Assembly: GCA_037969585.1 (NCBI GenBank)
Contig: JBBKXR010000168.1
Location: 1-20,288 of the forward strand
Direction: 5' to 3'
Length of the DNA: 20,288 nt
Source of the DNA: JBBKXR01 sp037969585
Lineage (GTDB): Bacteria > Verrucomicrobiota > Verrucomicrobiia > Verrucomicrobiales > DEV007
Part shown: in pieces, positions 9,146 to 15,225 of the stretch
Layout: every line of letters begins with the position of its first letter
How positions within the stretch are numbered: position 1 is the first letter of the stretch
Made by a program: the position numbers and the translations under genes
The notes under the pieces: model-generated
The model's input: the letters and a program-made list of their open reading frames with translations, nothing else
Database searches by the model: none
What the model was told of the DNA's origin: nothing

Positions 9146-10717
9146 GTGGAAACTGTCAATTTAAACCCCGCCGATCAAGACGAGCTGAAGCACAAGCTTC
9201 GTACTGTGGTGCGCCATGTCATTGGCTACGCGGAACTTCTTCTTGAGAACGACGACGTCGCTGCCGCTTATCGCGAGGACGTGACTAAAATCGACGATAG
9301 CGCCCGCAATCTAGAGTCGATGATGGAAAGCTTTTTCATCGAGCTTCCGCTTAGAGATGCCGACAGCGTCTATCCTCTACTTCACGATCTACGCACGCCC
9401 GTGAACCACATCGTTGGGTATTCCGAGATGATCCTGGAAGAGCTCGAGGCGGCGGGCAACCAGAGCGCAATGTTTGCGGACTTGGAAAAAATTCGTGAGA
9501 ACATAAAAATCTGGCTGGAGCTCATCGAACTTTACACGGGGGCACCCGTGCGGCCAGGACGGGACCGGCACCATGATAAAGGGAGTTCGCAATCAGCAGG
9601 GGCGTCACAGCATTTGGATCCAACTTCACCGGCATGGATATTTGCCGGGGTGGTGGGTGTGGAAGTCAGAACCACTCACCCGGGCCACATTCTTATCGTT
9701 GATGACGACCGGCAGAATTGCGACATTCTAGAAAGGCGCCTCAGACAATTAGGGCATTTGGTTGATTGCGTGGGCTCCGGGGAAGCTGCCTTCGAGTGGT
9801 TGACAAACTTTACGCCCGATTTAGTGCTGCTCGATATGCTGATGCCCGGAATCTCTGGACGCGATGTGTTGTCGGCGATGAAGAGCATGGGCAACCTCTC
9901 CGACGTACCGGTCATCGTCATTTCGGCACTCGGCGATCAGGCACAGATTGCCGAGTGCATCGGGTTGGGGGCGGAGGACTACCTGTCGACACCGTTTTAC
10001 CCGGCGGTGTTGAAGGCTCGCATCAGCAGTTCGCTGGAAAAGCGTCGGCTGCGCAAGGTCGAGATCGAGCACCTGTTCCGGCTCGAAGAAGAAAAGCAAA
10101 AATCCGAGCGCCTGCTTCTGAACATACTTCCGGCTTCGGTAGCGGACCGGCTAAGGGCCGGTGAAACCAATATCGCGGACTACTTTGAAGATGTGACTGT
10201 CGTATTTGTTGACTTGGTCCACTTCACCGAGTTTGCCGCGCAGCGGGAGCCGGAGGCAGTTCTTGGCATGTTGAACCGTGTGTTCTCTTTGGTCGATCTG
10301 ATCGCACAGAAGCATGGCTTGGAAAAGATCAAGACGATCGGCGACGCATACATGGCCGTGGCCGGCTTGCCTACGCCGATGGAAAGCCACGCGCAGGCGG
10401 TGGCTCGCTTTGCTCTCGATCTTTCCGGGGCGATCAAGCGAATGGCAAACTCGGAGGAGGCCCCCCTGGCGATACGAGTGGGTATTAACACGGGTCCGGT
10501 GATCGCCGGCATCATCGGCCGCAACAAATTTATTTACGATCTATGGGGGGATACGGTGAACATCGCCAGTCGCATGGAATCCCAAGGATTGCCTGGACAG
10601 ATTCAAGTTAGCGAGAATACCTGGGAGCGTCTCAAGGACAGTTTTCAGTTCACCGAGCGGGGCAGCATTGACATCAAGGGCAAAGGTCAGATGAAGGCAT
10701 GGATTCTCGACTCGTGA
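9146..10717 (+). CDS. Class III adenylyl cyclase with H-box-like N-terminus and receiver domain
   Basis: A 523-residue soluble protein predicted to make cAMP from ATP. Two short H-box-like segments come first, around H16 (HKLRTVVRHVIGYAELL) and H80 (HDLRTPVNHIVGYSEMI); no kinase ATPase domain follows. A receiver domain spans about 181-297 with D185-D187 and phosphoacceptor D230, but the conserved Lys is replaced by Thr (T282 in YLSTPF). A signalling helix follows at about 300-345, ending in the NILPASVADRL element common before cyclases. The catalytic domain (about 348-520) has metal-binding D356 and D400, adenine-selecting K396 and D465 (YDLWG), and transition-state N472 and R476. K/D rather than E/C favours ATP over GTP. 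One copy of the catalytic domain means a homodimer is needed. GTG at 9146 is the start. It is the last gene of the kinase-receiver cluster. Confidence 0.94.
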   Translation: METVNLNPADQDELKHKLRTVVRHVIGYAELLLENDDVAAAYREDVTKIDDSARNLESMMESFFIELPLRDADSVYPLLHDLRTPVNHIVGYSEMILEELEAAGNQSAMFADLEKIRENIKIWLELIELYTGAPVRPGRDRHHDKGSSQSAGASQHLDPTSPAWIFAGVVGVEVRTTHPGHILIVDDDRQNCDILERRLRQLGHLVDCVGSGEAAFEWLTNFTPDLVLLDMLMPGISGRDVLSAMKSMGNLSDVPVIVISALGDQAQIAECIGLGAEDYLSTPFYPAVLKARISSSLEKRRLRKVEIEHLFRLEEEKQKSERLLLNILPASVADRLRAGETNIADYFEDVTVVFVDLVHFTEFAAQREPEAVLGMLNRVFSLVDLIAQKHGLEKIKTIGDAYMAVAGLPTPMESHAQAVARFALDLSGAIKRMANSEEAPLAIRVGINTGPVIAGIIGRNKFIYDLWGDTVNIASRMESQGLPGQIQVSENTWERLKDSFQFTERGSIDIKGKGQMKAWILDS

Positions 10718-11091
10718 GGCGCCGATCCGAGTTCGTGTGGGTCAGGGTGACGGCCTGCAATTGTGACTTGTCTTGATCGAGTTGCGGCTTCCGGAATCCA
10801 ACGAACGCCAGCACCTGTTGCGTTTGCTATTTTGCGCCACGGTTCGAACTGCTGCCGGGAATCTGCTTTTTCGACAGCTTCCGCCGTCAGCCCGCCTTTT
10901 GGTCAGGGTACAACGAGGCGCGATAACGCACGCATGATAGGGGACCTTGGCGGGTGCTCCCGCAGAGGATGCAGTGCAGTGACTGCTTGATCCTCATTAG
11001 TCGCCATACCTCAGGAAACTGGCAGAGAAGTGCAGCGCTGGACGCCGGCGTAAGGCATCTGCACACACCGACTTTGTTTTCGATTACCGCT
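10718..11091. other. Convergent intergenic stretch, nothing supported
   Basis: About 370 bases between the 3' ends of the cyclase (+) and the VWA pseudopilin (-). A small hairpin, GCGGG-TGCT-CCCGC, lies near 10950-10965. I see no T-tract terminator and no coding signature. Short open frames on both strands look like chance. Confidence 0.5.
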
Positions 11092-12849
11092 CTATGGCGT
11101 AACCCGGGTAACTCTGCCACCGGTGGCGTCGGCGATCGCCTGCACCAGCGCCAGAGCCCTCGAATCCAGTTCGATTCCGAACACGTCAACCTTGATCCCG
11201 CGTCTGACCAGTTCCGCAAGCTGGGCGGCGTAGGGTGTTGAGTTGGGCCGTCCATCGGTGAGGAATACCACGGTCTGGGGCATCGGATCGAAGGATGTGA
11301 CCAGGCCGAGGGCGGCCTGGTAATTTGTTCCCGAATCGTTCTCAACTCCCTGAATCATGTAGCTCATGCTGATCTTGTTGGCCTGGCTGGCGGGCTTGAG
11401 TTCGCCACTGCCATCTGTCCAGTGCACGCCGGCGTCAAACATTGCCACGTTGAACCTCTGGTCCGGATCCATCGCCCAGATCGCATTGACCGTTTCCTGG
11501 ACCGCCGCGTCGAAACGTGACCGCCCGCCGAAACCTGCGTTCATCGAACTTGAGGCGTCGATGACAAACAGCACGGATCCAGTCAGTGGCTGGCCGAAGA
11601 AAGAAGCGCTCGTCGAAGCCTGCGTGTCGTTGCTATGCTCGTAGCGAATTGGATCGGTGGCCTTGGCGTAGGCGATAACTTCAAAGCCTTCCGGGTAGTC
11701 GTCGGCGCTGACGGAGAATCTGCCGTTGTAGGTTTCCCAGAGCTGAACTGAACGGTAAGTGCCGCCCTTCGGCTTGAGGTCGAAGCGGAGTGTCGACAGT
11801 CCGGCCGCGTTGCGATCGGTGATCTCAACGGCAATCGTCGAAACCGTGTCGCTGAAGGCGACGGCGCTCAGCGAAATGGCCGGCGCATCGAGTTGCATCA
11901 GGTCGGCGGTGTAGCTTTCCTGTCGGGCTTGGCTGTTGTGCCAACGCGAAGCATTGGCCGATACCGCCTTCGCCTGTACCGTGGCGCCCGGCGTGATGGT
12001 CAGCGCTCCGCGATACGGAAGCCAACCTTCGCCGTCCAGCAAGTATTCGATTTGCGACGATCCCGAAGGGTTAGGATTGTGCAGGCGGAGGGTGAGGTCG
12101 TAGTCCGCCATCGGATAGCGATCTCCCGGGATCGAAAACACCGGCGGCTGCAAGTTACCCGGGACTGGAGTCGGTTGAACGCCGGTCGGTGGGGTCACCG
12201 GGTGGGTCGGGATCGATGTTGGTAGGTTAGTTGCATACGGTGCGCTGTCGGAGCGGTCTTTGTAATCCCAGATCCAGCCGGACTCTCGGGCAAACTCCAT
12301 CGAGCCTGAGGCGCGCTCTTCGATCTCGACCTGACTTGGAACGGCGGCGTCATCCAGCACGAAGATCTTCACACCGACACTTTCTCCCGAGGTTGCCACT
12401 TCAAAACGCTGGGCGCTGGAATTCCAGTAGGCGCGCAGACTGTCGCTCGCCGCTTCGCTCTCGGATTGCGGAACTGCCGAAAGGCGGGCGTCGATCATCG
12501 AACGGGTCAGCGGATTGATCTGGGTCTTGACACGCTCTGCCGACGACGTGGTCTTCAGGCGGGCCAGCACAGCTACCGGAGTGCGAGCGTTGCTCAGGTC
12601 GCCACCGCTGGCGAGATACATCGTGATCGCCCGATTGATCGTGCCAACATCACTGGTCAGCTTTGAATTCTTTGTCGCGGATGAAAGCGACCCGAAAACC
12701 TGAACTCCAATGGAAGCGACCATTGCCAGGACCGTCAACGCCACCATCATATCGACCAGAGACATGCCAGCTTCGGCGGCGCGCCTTAAAGTTTTCAAGA
12801 AACGTGGGCCGCAGAAGAACCGTGAAGAGCTGTGTTGAGCTGAAATCAT
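11092..12849 (-). CDS. Prepilin-like protein with chitobiase-C-like and von Willebrand A domains
   Basis: A 585-residue modular protein. The N-terminus has a class III (prepilin) signal: a basic leader of 28 residues ending in Gly, then MSLVDMMVALTVLAMV. The cleavage site would be G28|M29, with Asp33 where most pilins have Glu5. The hydrophobic helix (31-52) and following amphipathic helix match type IV pilins and type II pseudopilins, and residues 55-195 form the pseudopilin head. A Pro/Thr-rich linker (209-236) leads to a beta-sandwich at about 237-318 resembling the chitobiase/hexosaminidase C-terminal domain, then a further beta region (about 320-418). The VWA domain (about 424-585) has a complete MIDAS: D431-x-S433-x-S435, T508 and D532. 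It would be exported through a pilus or secretion pseudopilus and bind ligand via a metal ion. The ATG lies after an AT-rich region with a Fur-like palindrome. No assembly ATPase, peptidase or secretin gene is in the window. Confidence 0.88.
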   Translation of the reverse strand: MISAQHSSSRFFCGPRFLKTLRRAAEAGMSLVDMMVALTVLAMVASIGVQVFGSLSSATKNSKLTSDVGTINRAITMYLASGGDLSNARTPVAVLARLKTTSSAERVKTQINPLTRSMIDARLSAVPQSESEAASDSLRAYWNSSAQRFEVATSGESVGVKIFVLDDAAVPSQVEIEERASGSMEFARESGWIWDYKDRSDSAPYATNLPTSIPTHPVTPPTGVQPTPVPGNLQPPVFSIPGDRYPMADYDLTLRLHNPNPSGSSQIEYLLDGEGWLPYRGALTITPGATVQAKAVSANASRWHNSQARQESYTADLMQLDAPAISLSAVAFSDTVSTIAVEITDRNAAGLSTLRFDLKPKGGTYRSVQLWETYNGRFSVSADDYPEGFEVIAYAKATDPIRYEHSNDTQASTSASFFGQPLTGSVLFVIDASSSMNAGFGGRSRFDAAVQETVNAIWAMDPDQRFNVAMFDAGVHWTDGSGELKPASQANKISMSYMIQGVENDSGTNYQAALGLVTSFDPMPQTVVFLTDGRPNSTPYAAQLAELVRRGIKVDVFGIELDSRALALVQAIADATGGRVTRVTP

Positions 12850-12921
12850 ATTTAAAACTCGTTTCTGATATGAATTGTAATTCTAATAATCACACTCGCA
12901 ACTAAAATAATTGAAAGTATC

Positions 12922-12940
12922 AAAAATGATAATCATTGGC
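12922..12940 (-). promoter_or_regulatory. Fur-box-like palindrome
   Basis: AATGATAATCATT at 12925-12937 is a perfect odd-length palindrome. It equals the central 13 positions of the 19-bp Fur consensus, and the 19-base window matches 15 of 19. It lies about 73 bases upstream of the VWA pseudopilin ATG in an AT-rich stretch (12850-12940) that contrasts with the GC-rich surroundings. Fur binding is inferred only from sequence. Confidence 0.5.
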
Positions 12941-12975
12941 GCCGAGGTAACCATGGTTTTGTGGATTACGAGCGC

Positions 12976-13236
12976 TCACCTCGTGCCTTCGATTTTGCCG
13001 TCGTCGTCGATGGCGTAGTCATTGCTTGTCGAAGCAGCTCTGAAAGTTGCCGGCTTGCCAACCCCTGGTGAGCGCCTCGGCCTACTCCCAACCGTGGTCA
13101 CGCCTCCGGCCGCCAACAAATCGTAGAATACTTTCTCAAACAGGCAGGCCGGCCGTTTGGTATTGGGGTCACAGCGCAGTTGAGCGACCCGGAGCCGCTG
13201 CCATGTCGAGGTGGTGCAAATTGCCTTCGCAGCTCT
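12976..13236 (-). pseudogene. Start-less reading frame, possible gene remnant
   Basis: An open frame of 86 codons bounded by TGA at 13237-13239 and TGA at 12976-12978. It has no ATG, and a TTG occurs only after about 35 codons. The sequence reads as plausible protein, notably LRCDPNTKRPACLFEKVFYD in the first half and SNDYAIDDDGKIEGTR at the C-terminus, whose acidic end looks like a natural C-terminus. I cannot name the family. It lies 126 bases upstream of the VWA pseudopilin on the same strand, so it could be the 3' end of a lost neighbour. Random open frames of this length are common in GC-rich DNA, so this is a tentative call. Confidence 0.3.
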
Positions 13237-13422
13237 TCAAGCCGGAATCGATTTGCCGAAAGCTGTTGGCTTAGGCGAGTTGACAAAACAGCATCGAAAC
13301 GAAGTGATCGCCAGCTGGCAAAGCCCTTGATCAGCGTGTTCGCGGTTTTTCATAGCCCCCGAATTCACCCTTTCACGGGAGTGCCTTCAATCCTTTTTAC
13401 CACGACTGCGTTCAAGCGCGCG

Positions 13423-14199
13423 TCACTTCTCCCGCGGTGCGACGGCTTTATAGCTGCCGCCGGGTCCGGCGACCCGATACTCGTCGAAATAGACGACATT
13501 CTCCGGGGTGTCGTCGGACACGCTGTGGTACTGGCCGAACTTTGCATACGGCCCAAGTGCCTCGGGGTACTGGGTGACGATATCGCGTTCGTTGATGATC
13601 TCGACGCCGTCCTTCCAGATGGTCCAGTATCCACTCTGCTCTGCCGACCAGTGCACATGGACGACCCAATCCGTCCAGCGTCCCTTTTCGAGGGCGGGTC
13701 TGGCGAGAGTCCGACGTTTTTCCGTGGCGTCGGTGGTGATACGCCAGCCGGCCTGATTGACCCGGATCGCCAGCACAGGGCTGGGACCGCCTTGCTGGGT
13801 GTGCCACTGAAACAGCACCGCGTCCGAATTCTCTGGCGGATTGAAAGCCTCGGTCACATAAATGCTCAAGCCATACCAGTAGTCTCGATTCATCTCGATC
13901 TTCGTCGACCTTGCACCGTCAGAAAACTCCGCCCGCTGGCCTTTATTCACTTCAGGATCGGAGAATCGAAGCCGCGTTTTGGCAGCGAACTTTCCGGCCC
14001 GCACCGGTTCCGTGACGAGGCTGATCGCGTCCTCGCTTCCCTTTTGTTGGGTGAGCCTCTCGATCTGCGTCAGATCGCCGCTTTCAAAATCAACCTGGTT
14101 CAGTAAAACCACCGACGAATCCTCGGCGGACACCAAGCCACAGCCAAGCATCAGAAGCGAGCATGCGATGCAGCGAGAGAGATGGATTTGCTGAGTCAT
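13423..14199 (-). CDS. Secreted polysaccharide lyase (heparin lyase I family)
   Basis: A 258-residue exported protein matching the heparin lyase I / Polysacc_lyase (PF14099) jelly-roll family, which includes enzymes that cleave uronic-acid polysaccharides by beta-elimination. Residues 1-25 form a signal peptide (core 11-24) with probable cleavage at VSA|ED. C20 is preceded by M-L-G, a poor lipobox, so lipidation is unlikely. Family features are R89-A-E-F near the first strands, WYGLSIY (108-114), QWH (131-133), the GRWTDWVVHVHWS strand pair (173-185), GYWTIWKDG (190-198) and the Y218-x-K-F-G-x-Y-H225 block, which in this family contains catalytic-site Lys/Tyr residues. Length is normal for the family. 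Substrate (heparinoid, glucuronan, alginate-like) cannot be told. The ATG is at 14199 without a strong ribosome binding site. It stands alone, with no sulfatase or transporter next to it. Confidence 0.88.
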   Translation of the reverse strand: MTQQIHLSRCIACSLLMLGCGLVSAEDSSVVLLNQVDFESGDLTQIERLTQQKGSEDAISLVTEPVRAGKFAAKTRLRFSDPEVNKGQRAEFSDGARSTKIEMNRDYWYGLSIYVTEAFNPPENSDAVLFQWHTQQGGPSPVLAIRVNQAGWRITTDATEKRRTLARPALEKGRWTDWVVHVHWSAEQSGYWTIWKDGVEIINERDIVTQYPEALGPYAKFGQYHSVSDDTPENVVYFDEYRVAGPGGSYKAVAPREK

Positions 14200-14560
14200 T
14201 CGATTTGAAATTATATGGAACCTTCGGTTTCCTGTCAGCCACTTTGATTTCCCGCAGCACGCAATTTCATCATGGAGCGAGGGGTATCGTCCGCGAACGA
14301 TCTGGTGCGGTTTGTATTACTTACTTTAAAAAGCGATACCATGGATATCATCAGCCCGTGGCTCATCACTGCCGGGAATTTTATTCTGCAACCCTTCGCT
14401 GACCCCACAGTTGGAACGAGCCATATTCCCGGGGGTTCCAGCTGGATAGAACCGCTGAACGTCGACATTTCGGAGGGCGAAGATACGCTGGGTCCGCAAC
14501 GGGTGCCTCGAGCCGTGAGGTGGTGACAAACGCGCACGAATGCGATGCGAGCGGCGAAGC
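14200..14560. other. Stretch without a supported gene
   Basis: Contains an 84-codon plus-strand frame (14272-14526) and overlapping minus-strand frames. None shows a leader, ribosome binding site or family motif. Promoter elements for the lyase gene are expected near 14200-14280, but I cannot point to a convincing -35/-10 pair. Confidence 0.4.
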
Positions 14561-14578
14561 CGGATTTTAGCTGCGGGC

Positions 14579-14614
14579 AAAAAAGAAGCCCCGGTGGGAG
14601 AACACCGAGGCTTC
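14579..14614 (-). terminator. Intrinsic terminator (minus strand)
   Basis: Read on the minus strand: GAAGCCTCGGTG, loop TTCTCC, CACCGGGGCTTC, then six T (14584-14579). The stem is 12 bp with a single A-C mismatch, directly followed by the T-tract: a textbook Rho-independent terminator. No minus-strand protein gene ends just upstream, which raises the question of what it terminates. Confidence 0.85.
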
Positions 14615-14660
14615 AACACACTGGGTGGTCCCGTAGGACTCCCTTACATGCGGTTTGGCG
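14579..14660 (-). ncRNA. Candidate small structured RNA
   Basis: On the minus strand, just before the terminator, 14643-14623 folds as GGG-A-GTCC-TACG-GGAC-CA-CCC. The loop is UACG closed by C-G, an exceptionally stable tetraloop type. Further upstream is TTGACA (14694-14689), a consensus -35, but the -10 position (14671-14666, GAATGG) is poor. The 3' part also recalls a tRNA T-stem and acceptor end (CCTAC then GGGACCACC), but the T-loop lacks TTC and no matching 5' half is visible, so it is not a tRNA. An RNA of about 80 nt is an inference from hairpin plus terminator; the 5' end is a guess. Confidence 0.35.
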
Positions 14661-14667
14661 TTGCTCC

Positions 14668-14688
14668 ATTCGTCTATCGGAGACGAAT
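14668..14688. repeat. Perfect inverted repeat next to a -35-like hexamer
   Basis: ATTCGTCT (14668-14675), ATCGG spacer, AGACGAAT (14681-14688). It abuts a minus-strand TTGACA (14694-14689), so it sits where an operator between -35 and -10 would be. It could equally be an RNA hairpin. Confidence 0.5.
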
Positions 14689-14773
14689 TGTCAAGTTTGG
14701 CGGAGTGGGGCGGTATTTTAAGTCCGCTGTCCCAATCTGTGAACGCCGGGATAAAACCGGTCGGCATCGGGCG

Positions 14774-14965
14774 GTGCCGCGGCGAGTTTGCCGGAACAAA
14801 TTCTGCCGGAAAATGACGCCGCGCGACGAGCCGAAGTGCGTGCACTGCGGCCTGACGGCGAAAAGTGAACTGCGCTGGAAGATTCCGCTGATCATTTTGA
14901 TGTTCTTGCTGGTTCTTGCTGGTTCTTGCTGGCTCTTGCGCTGGCGATCGTGCTCGAGCTGTTGA
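14774..14965 (+). CDS. Small zinc-ribbon protein with one membrane helix (variable C-terminus)
   Basis: A 63-residue protein from GTG at 14774 (ATG at 14813 is the alternative). The N-terminal half has four cysteines, C-R-N-K-F-C then C-V-H-C-G about 12 residues later, the layout of a small treble or zinc ribbon. A hydrophobic helix follows (KIPLIILMFLLVL), probably anchoring it in the inner membrane with the ribbon in the cytoplasm. Three copies of a 10-bp repeat lie inside the helix codons. In the present three-copy state the frame ends ...GSCWLLRWRSCSSC, an unnatural tail. With one copy, or with four, the same DNA would read ALALAIVLELLK and stop at TAA 14968-14970, a normal helix end. This points to repeat expansion. 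The frame extends upstream of 14774, but that part crosses a terminator and is not expected to be coding. Confidence 0.55.
   Translation: MPRRVCRNKFCRKMTPRDEPKCVHCGLTAKSELRWKIPLIILMFLLVLAGSCWLLRWRSCSSC
14903..14932 (+). repeat. 10-bp tandem repeat (3 copies)
   Basis: TTCTTGCTGG occurs three times in perfect tandem (14903-14912, 14913-14922, 14923-14932), followed by a degenerate fourth (CTCTTGCGCT). The unit length is not a multiple of three, so copy-number change alters the downstream reading frame. Confidence 0.95.
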
Positions 14966-14970
14966 AGTAA

Positions 14971-15225
14971 CCGCGATGATTGAGCAAGGATTGAGAATGG
15001 CAGCCTCCGGCAGGGCTGGAGCCTCCCGGCTCGCCGCGAACCGCCTGACGTTCGCGTTCGCGTTCGGGGCAGGGGGCAGTCGATAAATCTAGAAAATTCA
15101 GCTTATTCCATTTCCTCAATTCCCTGGATGTTGCCCTTTGGGGCGGTAACATTTTTTTATCGGCTGACCTCTTTCCTTGGATATTAAGTCGGAATGCGTA
15201 GCGATCCGCGTGGCTCAATTGGAGA
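14971..15225. repeat. Non-coding stretch with short repeats
   Basis: Holds the near direct repeat GCCTCCGG / GCCTCCCGG (about 15003-15029), three tandem CGTTCG hexamers (15049-15066) and an imperfect inverted repeat, CGGAATGC-GTA-GCGATCCG (about 15190-15208). The pattern suggests dispersed intergenic repeats, but copies elsewhere cannot be checked here. No gene is seen. Confidence 0.45.

Noticed and set aside
12876..12894. CRP/cAMP receptor site upstream of the VWA pseudopilin
   Set aside because: Only one half-site (TGTGA on the minus strand) is present; the second half is not TCACA at the right spacing. It was tempting because of the nearby adenylyl cyclase.
13180..14106. 308-codon plus-strand open frame opposite the polysaccharide lyase
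   Set aside because: The minus strand encodes a complete signal peptide and lyase motifs over the same DNA; the plus-strand product has no leader or recognisable domain.
14272..14526. 84-codon plus-strand frame between the lyase and zinc-ribbon genes
   Set aside because: The composition is protein-like, but there is no ribosome binding site, homologue or domain I can recognise. Not enough support.
14623..14660. tRNA gene on the minus strand
   Set aside because: The T-stem and acceptor-like 3' end are present, but the T-loop lacks TTC, there is no CCA-proper end and no pairing 5' half or anticodon arm.
14540..14773. N-terminal extension of the zinc-ribbon protein frame
   Set aside because: The open frame runs through a minus-strand terminator and structured region. 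The cysteine motif starts only after GTG 14774.
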